A stretch of DNA of 32,216 nt, from the NCBI GenBank assembly GCA_031292195.1, contig JARLHP010000091.1:1-32216 (forward strand). Reading direction: 5' to 3'. Positions 1 through 7,046 of the stretch are shown here, piece after piece (position 1 is the stretch's first letter; every line of letters begins with the position of its first letter). Origin of the DNA: Syntrophobacteraceae bacterium (lineage in GTDB: Bacteria > Desulfobacterota > Syntrophobacteria > Syntrophobacterales > Syntrophobacteraceae). Position numbers and translations under genes: made by a program. Below the pieces are notes generated by a model. The model was given only the letters and a program-made list of their open reading frames with translations. It ran no database searches and was not told the DNA's origin.

Positions 1-107
1 CCGCCCTCGGAATCCACCATGGCTACCGACATGGCCACACCGATTTCCGCCGCCTTCTTCTCGGCGATACAGCCTAGAACCCGTGCCAGCGCGCAGTCCA
101 TGTTCAT
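1..107 (-). CDS. Heme-binding GlcG/PduO C-terminal-like protein (partial, cut by window edge)
   Basis: Only the first 35 codons are present; the gene runs off the left end. The visible N-terminus (NMDCALARVLGCIAEKKAAE, then IGVAMSVAMVDSEGG) matches the start of the GlcG/HbpS/PduO-C family, in which a helix is followed by KAxEIGVPMSIAVVDxGG. In Salmonella this domain is fused to the adenosyltransferase PduO and binds heme; here it is a separate gene. Its ATG overlaps the pduO stop as ATGA, and a strong GGGGAGGAGG sequence lies just upstream, so the two are probably translationally coupled. Its role in microcompartments is not settled; redox support of cobalamin reduction is a common proposal. 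The family call rests on a short stretch. Confidence 0.7.
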   Translation of the reverse strand, partial: MNMDCALARVLGCIAEKKAAEIGVAMSVAMVDSEG

Positions 108-685
108 GCGGCGCCTCCTCCCCGGATCAGTTCCCTCACAACCTGGCAGACCAGCCCCCTTAACTCGACCGACCAGGCCAGGACAAAAAGCAGGTCGCTC
201 AGCCGGTTGAAGAATACGACGCATTCGGCATAATCGCCCTCCGCCTCCCGGTTCAACCTGACTATGGAGCGCTCACAGCGCCTGCACACCGAGCGGGCCA
301 CGTGAAGAACCCCGCTTTCAACCGATGCCCCAGGCACCACGAAACGATCCGGAAGACCGTAGACGGTGGTCAGCTCATCGATCCACTTCTCCAGCCCTTG
401 CACGTCCTCCGCTGCGATTCGCCGCTTTAGCCGGCCAAGAGTCGGGCGGGAGGACGCCAGCTCCGAGCCGGCCACAAACAAGATCTCCTGCACTGAGGCA
501 AGTATCGACCGTATCCGCTCCTGCCCGGCCATGGCCCGGGCAACCCCGAGGTGTGACTGAAGCTCGTCCAGGGTCCCGTAAGCGCTAACGCGCAGGTCAT
601 CTTTATCGACCGTCTCGCCGTTTAGGAGCCTCGTTTGCCCCAGGTCCCCACCCCTGGTGTAGATCTTCCGGAGATTGTCTCTCAT
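104..685 (-). CDS. pduO: PduO-type ATP:cob(I)alamin adenosyltransferase
   Basis: Transfers the adenosyl group of ATP to cob(I)alamin, making the coenzyme used by the diol dehydratase encoded upstream in the same operon. The protein (193 aa from the chosen ATG) carries the PduO/MMAB signatures: KIYTRGGDLGQT near the N-terminus, RVSAYGTLDELQSHLG, VCRRCERSIVRL and FNRLSDLLFVLAW. The ATG at 685 is preferred over an in-frame GTG at 709 because family members begin a few residues before KIYT; a weak GGGA precedes it. The C-terminal heme-binding domain of Salmonella PduO is encoded separately, immediately downstream, with an ATGA overlap. No encapsulation-type helix is obvious at either end. Confidence 0.93.
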   Translation of the reverse strand: MRDNLRKIYTRGGDLGQTRLLNGETVDKDDLRVSAYGTLDELQSHLGVARAMAGQERIRSILASVQEILFVAGSELASSRPTLGRLKRRIAAEDVQGLEKWIDELTTVYGLPDRFVVPGASVESGVLHVARSVCRRCERSIVRLNREAEGDYAECVVFFNRLSDLLFVLAWSVELRGLVCQVVRELIRGGGAA

Positions 686-725
686 ATTCCCGTCCGAGCG
701 GCAGAGCACCCGATCATGCGGTGCT

Positions 726-995
726 TCAACCGATATCCAGGTGATCCACTATTCCGATTATTGTGGCGTCCACAGGGCACAGATCGTTATCCAAAGCCAG
801 GCGGGCGCTGCTTCCCTGAACCACTATGACCCGCTCGCCCACCCCGGCCCCCACCGCGTCGACCGCCACGGAAGGCTCGCCAACGCCTAGGCCGCTGTCC
901 GGCCGCAGGGCCTGAACGACCTGTATCTTGCTGCCCACCAGCTTTTCATGTTTTCGCGTGGCAACTATCGTTCCTATAACTTGAGCGATCAGCAT
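726..995 (-). CDS. BMC-P pentameric vertex protein (EutN/CcmL/PduN family)
   Basis: An 89-residue protein of the EutN/CcmL fold, whose pentamers cap the vertices of microcompartment shells. It shows the family start MLIAQVIGTIVATRKHEKL and the middle GSKIQVV, followed by VDAVGAGVGERVIVVQGSSAR and an end resembling VDATIIGIVDHLD, as in other BMC-P proteins (about 85-100 aa). Only one BMC-P gene is seen in the window. It is preceded by a palindromic repeat (1043-1083) that separates it from the flavoprotein gene, so its expression relative to the upstream genes could differ. Pentamer assignment is from the family; shell membership is strongly supported by context. Confidence 0.95.
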   Translation of the reverse strand: MLIAQVIGTIVATRKHEKLVGSKIQVVQALRPDSGLGVGEPSVAVDAVGAGVGERVIVVQGSSARLALDNDLCPVDATIIGIVDHLDIG

Positions 996-1042
996 GACCT
1001 TTATTTCTCCTCGCGGCGTGTCGCCGCCGACGGATTGCCAAG

Positions 1043-1083
1043 CCCCGATCTGCCCGGTTGGCTGCGCCGGCGGGCAGATCGGT
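1043..1083. repeat. Dispersed palindrome, copy 1 (family P)
   Basis: CCGATCTGCCC and GGGCAGATCGG flank a GC-rich loop, giving a long hairpin in the 96-bp spacer between the flavoprotein stop and the BMC-P start. A near-identical palindrome in the opposite orientation lies at 30294-30335, about 29 kb away, so this is a dispersed REP-like repeat rather than a gene-specific structure. It could act as an mRNA stability element inside the operon. Confidence 0.8.
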
Positions 1084-1091
1084 CGGAAGTT

Positions 1092-1889
1092 TCACACGCT
1101 TTGCTCCACCAGCCCCACGCCATAGCGCACGGCCAGTTCCCGAGCCAGGGGGGTTACCCTGGAGGCGCGGGACAGCTGGAGGTCCGCCCCAAGACTTTGT
1201 GCGTGGCGAATATCGGCCGCTGTAACCACGCTCCCCGGGCAGGAAACCAGCGGCCGTTCGGGGCCCTTCGCTATGCTCTCCCGCTCAGCGGGTGCATTGT
1301 CCGTCAGGAGCGCGCAATTCACCGTGTTTCGAAGATCTGCGGACTCGACCAGCAAACAGCCGAATTCTTCCACCATCATCAACCGCTCCGCCAGCGCCCG
1401 CTGGAGCGCCGGGCTCCCCCGGTTAAGCCCCACCGTCTTCCGTCCCTTTCCGGCCGGATCGGCCCCGTCCCTTGCGGCGATAACCTTCTTACCCATGAAG
1501 AGGGCGTGAAGGATTACATTGCCGGCGGTGGTGTCGGCAGTAAGCATCGCTATTTTGGAAAGCGTATTGACGCTCATAAGAGGGACCACGACCGCTTTTG
1601 CTTCAACCAGCAAAGGAAGCCATTTTCCGGGTTGGACCCGGGAGATAAGCGGCAGATCGGCCATCTGCTCGCTCAAAGCCCGTCCATAGATGTTTTCGGC
1701 CGCCTCCGAGAGCACCAGTGACAGCCGCCAGCCGTCAAAAGCCAGCCCGCGAACCTGCTCTACCGCTTTATTGAATCCGATGGTCGCCCCGGTGAAGACC
1801 AGGACCAGGGTTCCACGCCCGCCACCCTGGCGCGAGACCAGTCTGCGGATCACTTCCGATGCCAGTTTCCGTACCAGTTCGTCGTCCAT
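1092..1889 (-). CDS. HFCD-like flavoprotein with N-terminal encapsulation-type helix
   Basis: A 265-aa protein with three recognisable parts. Residues 1-20 (MDDELVRKLASEVIRRLVSR) form an amphipathic helix like BMC encapsulation peptides. A linker leads into a Rossmann-like domain starting with TLVLVFTGATIGFNKAVEQV and containing PLMSVNTLSKIAMLTADT, which corresponds to the PxSxNTxxKIAxGxAD region of flavin-binding PPC decarboxylase/dipicolinate synthase B relatives. The C-terminus carries a VVTAADIRHAQ...RVTPLARELA segment seen in flavoproteins of diol, choline and ethanolamine BMC loci. FMN binding is inferred from the fold. The substrate is unknown; a redox role in cofactor reduction in the lumen is possible but unproven. 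It follows eutJ by 20 bp and precedes the BMC-P gene. Confidence 0.75.
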   Translation of the reverse strand: MDDELVRKLASEVIRRLVSRQGGGRGTLVLVFTGATIGFNKAVEQVRGLAFDGWRLSLVLSEAAENIYGRALSEQMADLPLISRVQPGKWLPLLVEAKAVVVPLMSVNTLSKIAMLTADTTAGNVILHALFMGKKVIAARDGADPAGKGRKTVGLNRGSPALQRALAERLMMVEEFGCLLVESADLRNTVNCALLTDNAPAERESIAKGPERPLVSCPGSVVTAADIRHAQSLGADLQLSRASRVTPLARELAVRYGVGLVEQSV

Positions 1890-1909
1890 TGGAGTCTCCG
1901 GCTGTTCGA

Positions 1910-2758
1910 TCAGCCCGTGACCTCACGGCGGGCCACTTTAAGGCAACTGAGCGCAATACCGAGCGGGGTGACCAGCAACGGGTTTCCGGGTCGCGCCACC
2001 GCCAGACCCGTTTCGGCCTCCATCACGGTCTCTATGCCCGAAAAGCAGCTCGTCCCGCCCACCAGGTAGAGGGTGTCCACGCTAAAGCCCTTCAGATGAT
2101 GATTGACGATGCTCGCCATCTTCTGGAACACGGGGCGGACCAGCGGGAAAATCTCGTCCCGGCGGGCGGGGTCCGTCTTGATTCTTTCGGCTTCCTGCAC
2201 GTCGATCCGGTAGTGCCCCGCGACCACCAGGTCCAGGTGGATTCCCCCGGTGGCCTCGTCGGCGGTGTAGATCACCTGGCCGTTTTCCAAAACCGAGATT
2301 CCGGTAGTCCCGCCGCCTATGTCCACTACCGCGCCGTCGGTGATGTCCAGGACCAGGGCCGCGGCGCTGGGCTCATCGATCAAACCCGCAACTCTCAGGC
2401 CGATTGCCTCCAATACGTTTCCAAACGTCTGGGCGTTACGACCGGTCGTACCGGGCGGGTAGGCGGCGGCGCCCATTTTCAGGGAAAAGCCCGCTTCGTT
2501 TAACATCTGCAGCTGGGCCCTCAGAATGGCAATCGCCCCCATATAGTCCAAAACCAGGCCGTCCCGGATGCTCGAACGGCTGTTGGTAAGCGCCCCGGCC
2601 ACCGGCAAGCCATGCTGGTCCACAACGGCGGTGACTATGTAAGCCGTCCCCAGGTCCACACCGGCATACAGGGGCCCCTCCGCCCGAGGGTCGTTCTTGG
2701 CCGCCATGGCCGTCCCGAAGGTGTCTATAAGACGATTCGCCTTCTCGCTGATCTTCAT
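1910..2758 (-). CDS. eutJ: EutJ-like actin/Hsp70-fold ATPase
   Basis: A 282-aa member of the ASKHA ATPase superfamily, matching EutJ of ethanolamine and diol microcompartment loci. Visible motifs are the phosphate 1 loop YAGVDLGTAYIV (about residues 31-42), the phosphate 2 loop VVDIGGGTTGIS and the adenosine motif YLVGGTSCFSGIE, in the expected order and spacing. EutJ is usually called a putative chaperonin; its client is not firmly known. Here it sits between a stacking-type BMC-T and the flavoprotein, downstream of the reactivase genes, so a role in enzyme maintenance or assembly fits. It is distinct from the larger PduG reactivase in the same operon. The length is typical of the family. 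Confidence 0.9.
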   Translation of the reverse strand: MKISEKANRLIDTFGTAMAAKNDPRAEGPLYAGVDLGTAYIVTAVVDQHGLPVAGALTNSRSSIRDGLVLDYMGAIAILRAQLQMLNEAGFSLKMGAAAYPPGTTGRNAQTFGNVLEAIGLRVAGLIDEPSAAALVLDITDGAVVDIGGGTTGISVLENGQVIYTADEATGGIHLDLVVAGHYRIDVQEAERIKTDPARRDEIFPLVRPVFQKMASIVNHHLKGFSVDTLYLVGGTSCFSGIETVMEAETGLAVARPGNPLLVTPLGIALSCLKVARREVTG

Positions 2759-2771
2759 CTTCGCCCGCCTC

Positions 2772-3389
2772 TCAGGCTTCGCGGCCTTTCAGATTCCTGA
2801 CGGCGGCTTCGGCCGCCTCGGCGCCCCGTTGGACATCCGAGGTCTTCCCCCCCAGGTAGAGCCGCCCCACGGCCCCGAAGGTCCGGCAGTCCACCAGGGT
2901 TACCGGGGAGTTCTTCTCGGCTTCGTTGGCCGCCAGGGCGATGTAGGCGGCCGGGACGACCTCCAGGATGTAGAGGTCCTGGCCGGGCAAAAGCATCGAG
3001 GCCAGGCGGGACACGTTCACCATCTGGGCATGGTAGGCATTGACCTTGTGGATGATCTCGGAGCTGAGGATCTTGGGCTTGAGCCGGTCCTCCTCGGTAA
3101 GTCCCATCGACTTGAGCATGGCGCTCCCGGCGTGCTTTACCTCCTCCTGGGCGTTGGAGTGAAACTCCAGAACCCCGAAGTGCCGCTCCACAACCATGAG
3201 CCCCGGTTGAACGTTGGCTGCCTTCACCGCCACGTTGGTCAAATTGTTGATCAGAACTCCCGGTGCGATTTCCACCAGGATTGCGGCCACACCCGGAATG
3301 GGAATGTATCCCCGGGCATTGGCCCCGAGATATGCGGCAAACTGCGGTTGCAATCGATCCAGAAAACAATAGGCTCTCAGTTCGGCCAT
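2772..3389 (-). CDS. BMC-T shell protein of the stacking (CsoS1D/Hoch_5816-like) type
   Basis: A 205-aa tandem-BMC protein. It begins AELRAYCFLDRLQPQFAAYL and contains VEIAPGVLINNLTNVAVKAA, VVERHFGVLEFHS, LKPKILSSEIIHKVNAYHAQ and AAYIALAANEAEKNS, followed by GAVGRLYLGG. From memory this matches the Haliangium Hoch_5816 class, whose trimers stack face to face to form a gated double layer, rather than PduT (no Cys for an Fe-S site) or PduB. It would be a second trimeric shell component besides PduB and might form a pore for large metabolites or cofactors. Upstream of its start, a GC-rich palindromic repeat fills the gap to the BMC-H gene. Pore gating is inferred from relatives. Confidence 0.85.
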   Translation of the reverse strand: MAELRAYCFLDRLQPQFAAYLGANARGYIPIPGVAAILVEIAPGVLINNLTNVAVKAANVQPGLMVVERHFGVLEFHSNAQEEVKHAGSAMLKSMGLTEEDRLKPKILSSEIIHKVNAYHAQMVNVSRLASMLLPGQDLYILEVVPAAYIALAANEAEKNSPVTLVDCRTFGAVGRLYLGGKTSDVQRGAEAAEAAVRNLKGREA

Positions 3390-3427
3390 GGCGTACCCTT
3401 TCCAGGTTCGGCAAAGAGTTTGGATTC

Positions 3428-3542
3428 GCCGCTTCGTGGCTCTTTTTGGCGTTTGGGGCGGCGGCCTTCGGCCACCTGCGCGAAGCGCGTGCGGCCCAAT
3501 CCCGGGAGGCGCGGGGGAGACGCTCCCCCGCCCTTTTTATCT
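3428..3542 (+). repeat. GC-rich dispersed repeat, copy A (family G)
   Basis: About 115 bp between the BMC-T start and the end of the tailed BMC-H gene. It ends with the perfect hairpin GCGGGGGAG-acg-CTCCCCCGC followed by CCTTTTT, a terminator-like structure on the plus strand, against the direction of the operon. A parallel copy lies at 28790-28892, a reverse-oriented one at 32028-32150, and a diverged one at 12513-12640. The repeat edge overlaps the last codons of the BMC-H gene, including its TAA stop at 3537-3539. Confidence 0.8.
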
Positions 3543-4079
3543 CCTTTTATTTCGTTCACTCTTGGACTTGGTATCACTCCTTTTACCCTTTTCCGGCGCC
3601 TGCGCCGCAGGTTCCGCCTCCGCCGTCAAATCCTCTGGCGGGGCCTCTTCCACCACCTCTTCCTCGGCAAGCGGCTGCGACGCGGCTTCGCCCACATCTT
3701 CGACCGGAGAGGATTCACTCTCACCTTGCGGCGGAGCGGCTGAAGCCGGCGGAGGGGCAGGTGAGGGCGGGCCCTTTCCGGAACCGGCTTCCCCTGCGGA
3801 AGGCGGAATGAGGTTCGGGCCTCCCCGCAACTGTTTGTCGGGCCTTGCAATCACATGAACGGATTTGACCATCCCGACCCGCCTGGCAGCCGCCTCCGCA
3901 GCCATGACCGCCGCTTTGACCGCACCGACGTCTCCCGTAAACTTGATGGTGATCAGGCCCGCATCGACGTTCCAGTAACCGAGCAGCTTGACATTCGCGG
4001 CTTTGGTCCCGGCATCGGCGGCCTCCACGGCCGCTACGAGCCCCATGGTTTCGATCAGTCCCAGGCTTTTCTGTTCCAA
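3537..4079 (-). CDS. BMC-H shell protein with long Pro/Ala/Glu-rich tail (PduK-like layout)
   Basis: Residues 1-85 are a canonical BMC-H domain ([56 protein letters not shown]). The remaining ~95 residues are low-complexity: Pro/Ala/Ser-rich, then strongly acidic ([15 protein letters not shown]), then a basic end rich in Lys/Arg. Salmonella PduK also has a C-terminal extension, but with cysteines; none is present here, so this is not an Fe-S carrier. The tail should be disordered and could bind enzymes, other compartments or nucleic acid. The stop codon lies at the edge of a dispersed repeat, so the natural C-terminus may have been altered. The start overlaps the end of pduH by 25 bp. Confidence 0.92.
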   Translation of the reverse strand: MEQKSLGLIETMGLVAAVEAADAGTKAANVKLLGYWNVDAGLITIKFTGDVGAVKAAVMAAEAAARRVGMVKSVHVIARPDKQLRGGPNLIPPSAGEAGSGKGPPSPAPPPASAAPPQGESESSPVEDVGEAASQPLAEEEVVEEAPPEDLTAEAEPAAQAPEKGKRSDTKSKSERNKRR

Positions 4080-4573
4080 GGGTTTCCTCTACCTTTCAAA
4101 GAGTCGATCAAAACGTTTGCGATTATGGTCGCCAGATCGTCCAGGTCGTCTGGCGGCTGCGCCGCCTGCCGGTCCTCTGACTCGACCGTTCCGCCCTCGT
4201 TTAAGTCAAGGGGCTCGCCCTTCACCAGCCGGGCCGCGTTTGCCCCCAGGGTCCGCAGGGCCGATCGTCTCTGAGCGCTCGTAATCCCGAGTGTAAACAG
4301 CGGTTTTTGTTCCGGCAGGTCCCGGTGGTGCAAAACCGCTTTCTTCTCCCGGCCGCTCAGGCCGATACCCACATTTAGTCTCGATCTGTCTGCGGCCTGC
4401 TTGGCAATACGTTCCGCCGCCCCGCTTTCGGTTTCGACTATTTCATACGGGATGCCTTCTTCCTCGAACCCCCACAGAATGCACTCCACGGTTTCCACCG
4501 GTACGGGCTGCACGATCAGGATCGAAACCGCCGGTTTTATTTGATCAATTGTGGGCGGACTTTTTTCGGCCAT
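4055..4573 (-). CDS. pduH: Diol dehydratase reactivase small subunit, with C-terminal helical extension
   Basis: Small subunit of the ATP-dependent factor that releases damaged cobalamin from diol/glycerol dehydratase. Conserved features include [42 protein letters not shown] and [14 protein letters not shown]. The ATG at 4573 (MAEKSPP) is chosen because GAGGAA lies 7-8 nt upstream and the extra N-terminal sequence of the longer ORF is translated repeat DNA. At 172 aa it is about 45 residues longer than enterobacterial PduH (~120). The addition is a linker followed by an amphipathic helix ([19 protein letters not shown]) resembling a BMC encapsulation peptide. It lies between pduG and the tailed BMC-H gene. 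Confidence 0.9.
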   Translation of the reverse strand: MAEKSPPTIDQIKPAVSILIVQPVPVETVECILWGFEEEGIPYEIVETESGAAERIAKQAADRSRLNVGIGLSGREKKAVLHHRDLPEQKPLFTLGITSAQRRSALRTLGANAARLVKGEPLDLNEGGTVESEDRQAAQPPDDLDDLATIIANVLIDSLKGRGNPWNRKAWD

Positions 4574-4587
4574 CCGTTTTCCTCGTA

Positions 4588-4630
4588 TTTCGCGTCTTTC
4601 TCTTCGCGTCTTCGCGGCTTCGCGTGAGAC
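4588..4630. repeat. Short tandem 'CGCGTCTT' dispersed repeat
   Basis: Successive CGCGTCTT/CGCGGCTT/CGCGTGAG units at 8-11-nt spacing lie in the pduG-pduH gap. Read on the minus strand they encode the familiar REAAKTRRERR-type spurious peptide that occurs in many intergenic repeats of delta-proteobacteria and cyanobacteria. This explains the extended but artefactual N-terminus of the pduH reading frame. Confidence 0.7.
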
Positions 4631-4643
4631 GACGATTTTTCTT

Positions 4644-6467
4644 TCATCGTTGCAGTTCCGCATAGGCAAGAACCAGCCCGGTGGCCACGGCGTTTCGCGG
4701 ACCTTCGGTGCCCCGCACGTTCGCCCTTCCGGTGACCACCCCGTACTCCACCAGGGCGTCCGAGATCATCTTCGGGATTTCAAAATCCAAAGCCGACCCG
4801 CCAACCAGCACCACAAAATGGATGAGTCGGATATTGCCTGCCGGGGCGACTCGTTCCAGGGCCCGGAGTCCGTTTCGCACAAAAACCTTTTTTTTGGCTT
4901 CCCGGCGAACGGCGGCGATCCTGGCCGGCTGTTCCTTGGTATGCAGCGGTATCGGGCCGCTCTCCGCCAGCACGACCACTCTGCCGAACAAACGGGGGTC
5001 CAGCGGTTCGTTAAAAAACTGCACCGAACCGTCCTCATGGCGCATGTGGAAAAGGGTTTCCACCTTGGCCAGGGGATAACACTTTATCTTTTCGGCCAAA
5101 TCCCGGTCTTCGAGGCCCAGTTCCGTATCTATCAGCAGGGTCACCATGTCTCCCGCCCCGGCCAGGTGAATGCTTGAGACCTTGCCATCCTCGGTGATGA
5201 CGGAGGCATCGGTGGAACCTCCCCCAAGATCGAGTATGGCCATGGGAGCTTTTGTCCCGGGAGTGGTCAAGGCCCCGCGTATGGCCATATCGGCTTCCAC
5301 TCCGCCCACGCAGGAAGGCACCATGAGCTCTTCTTCCAGCTTCCGGGCCAGCCGCTGCATGGGCAGCTTGTGTGTTTCCACCATGGCGGCCAGGCCCACC
5401 GCGTTTCCCAGGGAATACTCGCCGGCCAGGCTCCCCAGCACCTGTTGCGGCTTCAGGGTATCCACAGCCAGGATATCCCGAACACGAATCGTTCCCGCGG
5501 GCTGGTCCGTCAGATCAGCCATCACCTTTCGTACCTGTTCGAACATGCCTCCCACATTGGTCCCGGGCTCCGCATGAATTTCAACCAGCGGTGAAATTCC
5601 GGCCACCTTGGCCATGATGGCCTCGGCCCCCTCCGCTATTGCCGCTTCGGCCTTGCGCAGCTCGCCAACCAGCAGGATTTTTCCGGCGGGAATGCGCCGC
5701 TCCTCGATATCGCCGTGGGGCGTCTTGATCACCACGGCGCTGCGGGTGCCCATAAGGGCCCGGGCAATGGGAACGACCTTTTTGGTCTCCTCCGGGTCAA
5801 GGTTGAACAAAGTGGCTATGTCGTAAGGATTGGAAAGTTTATCGATCGTTTTGCCGGGGCCCGCCACCTCCACGGCCGCCGGCATTCCCACGGGCACCCG
5901 GTCGATGTGACTGACCTCGTCGACGATGGGAATAGGCCGGTGCAGCCTGTTATTGATCAGGACCGCGTCATCTTTGCGGATGATCGCGCCGGCAATCTCC
6001 ACCCCGGAGGACATCGCCCCGGAAATCCTTGCGGCCGCATCCCGAAAATCGGTCTCTCCCGGCACGATCACGATATATTGGACGCCGGGAGCCGCTTCAT
6101 CCAAACGGTCGAGCCGGATTGTGACGCCCACTCCCAGGCCCCGCCCTCCCGGCGTGGCCGGATTGTGGCCGATCATGGCCGATTCCGTGATGACCGTTTC
6201 CGTAATGGTTTCCATGGCTACATCGCCGATGACCGGGGTGGCCTCGTTTAGCAAAATCATGCCGAGCTCCTTTCGCGGGATGCCCAGGGGCGCGAGCGCC
6301 CTGTCCAACGCCTCGATCACTCCGCGTGCGTTGCTGAGCGTACCTTTGATCCCCACGGTCCGCACAATCGAACTGGCGACGACTGTAATCTCGCCCCCCG
6401 GGTCTAATTGCGCCACGGCGACTTCGGTGGTGTTATTGCCTACGTCTATGCCGGCAATGTAAGCCAT
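4644..6467 (-). CDS. pduG: Diol dehydratase reactivase large subunit (ATPase)
   Basis: Large subunit of the reactivating factor, an Hsp70-like ATPase that exchanges inactive cobalamin in the dehydratase for adenosylcobalamin. The 607-aa length matches PduG/DdrA (~605-610). It starts MAYIAGIDVGNNTTEVAVAQ, contains the family-diagnostic ATPVIGDVAMETITETVITE followed by MIGHNPATPGGRGLGVG, the ATPase motif AILDLGGGSTDASVI and the late VVLVGGSALDFEIP. It lies 15 bp after pduE and about 70 bp before pduH; a tandem repeat fills that gap. The ribosome site is weak (GGGG about 12 nt upstream), so translation may be coupled to pduE. Confidence 0.97.
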   Translation of the reverse strand: MAYIAGIDVGNNTTEVAVAQLDPGGEITVVASSIVRTVGIKGTLSNARGVIEALDRALAPLGIPRKELGMILLNEATPVIGDVAMETITETVITESAMIGHNPATPGGRGLGVGVTIRLDRLDEAAPGVQYIVIVPGETDFRDAAARISGAMSSGVEIAGAIIRKDDAVLINNRLHRPIPIVDEVSHIDRVPVGMPAAVEVAGPGKTIDKLSNPYDIATLFNLDPEETKKVVPIARALMGTRSAVVIKTPHGDIEERRIPAGKILLVGELRKAEAAIAEGAEAIMAKVAGISPLVEIHAEPGTNVGGMFEQVRKVMADLTDQPAGTIRVRDILAVDTLKPQQVLGSLAGEYSLGNAVGLAAMVETHKLPMQRLARKLEEELMVPSCVGGVEADMAIRGALTTPGTKAPMAILDLGGGSTDASVITEDGKVSSIHLAGAGDMVTLLIDTELGLEDRDLAEKIKCYPLAKVETLFHMRHEDGSVQFFNEPLDPRLFGRVVVLAESGPIPLHTKEQPARIAAVRREAKKKVFVRNGLRALERVAPAGNIRLIHFVVLVGGSALDFEIPKMISDALVEYGVVTGRANVRGTEGPRNAVATGLVLAYAELQR

Positions 6468-6482
6468 GGTCGACCGAGCCCC

Positions 6483-7016
6483 CTATCGCTTCAAACGGCC
6501 TCGTTTTTCATAGATTTCAGCCGCTTCACGCACCAGCGCCGAACACACCCGCGCACCGTATTTGGTTTCCAGCTCGGCGGCCATGTCCAGCAGTTCCTGC
6601 CGGGTCGAGCGGTAGGGGCGCAAGGCGTTATACATTTCCAGGATCCGTTCGTCCGGGATCCGGGTCATCTCGGCCGCCCGCCGCATGTTGGCCGCAAGCC
6701 TGGGCCGGCCGACGCTTTCGGCTATGCCGGCTTGAAACTCCAGGGTCTCGGGGCTGATCTTGACGTCGTCGAAGCCGATCTGCCCGGCCAAAACCTTATC
6801 CAGGGTCACCTCGTCGAGCTTTTTGCCGCTGGCCGAACGCACCCGGTCGGGGTGCTTCAGGGCCAGGGGGTAATCCTTACGTGCATCGGGTCTGGCCGAG
6901 CCCCCTCCACTTACGGGCGCGGCCGGTTGAACCTTGCTGTCGACCATCGATGCCATGACCCGCTTGACCGCCTCCGCGATCAGCTCGGGCGAGAGATTCA
7001 TCTCTTTTTGAGCCAT
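6483..7016 (-). CDS. pduE: Diol/glycerol dehydratase small subunit
   Basis: Gamma subunit of the adenosylcobalamin-dependent dehydratase. The 177 aa include the core DYPLALKHPDRVRSASGKKL, RPRLAANMRRAAEMTRIPD and ILEMYNALRPYRSTRQELL, all typical of PduE. The N-terminus (about residues 7-25, LSPELIAEAVKRVMASMVD) is an amphipathic helix followed by a Pro/Gly/Ser linker, resembling the encapsulation helix of PduD. Enterobacterial PduE also has an N-terminal extension of this sort. The gene follows pduD by 30 bp and precedes pduG by 15 bp. A good AGGAGG-like site lies upstream of the ATG. Confidence 0.97.
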   Translation of the reverse strand: MAQKEMNLSPELIAEAVKRVMASMVDSKVQPAAPVSGGGSARPDARKDYPLALKHPDRVRSASGKKLDEVTLDKVLAGQIGFDDVKISPETLEFQAGIAESVGRPRLAANMRRAAEMTRIPDERILEMYNALRPYRSTRQELLDMAAELETKYGARVCSALVREAAEIYEKRGRLKR

Positions 7017-7046
7017 CTGGTAAACCTCCTGAGGTCTTCTATACCC

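Noticed and set aside
948-1721. Long open frames on the plus strand opposite the BMC operon (here and at 2697-3743, 6408-7709, 10566-11783)
   Set aside because: They are antisense to well-recognised genes, show no family similarity, and reflect high GC codon bias.
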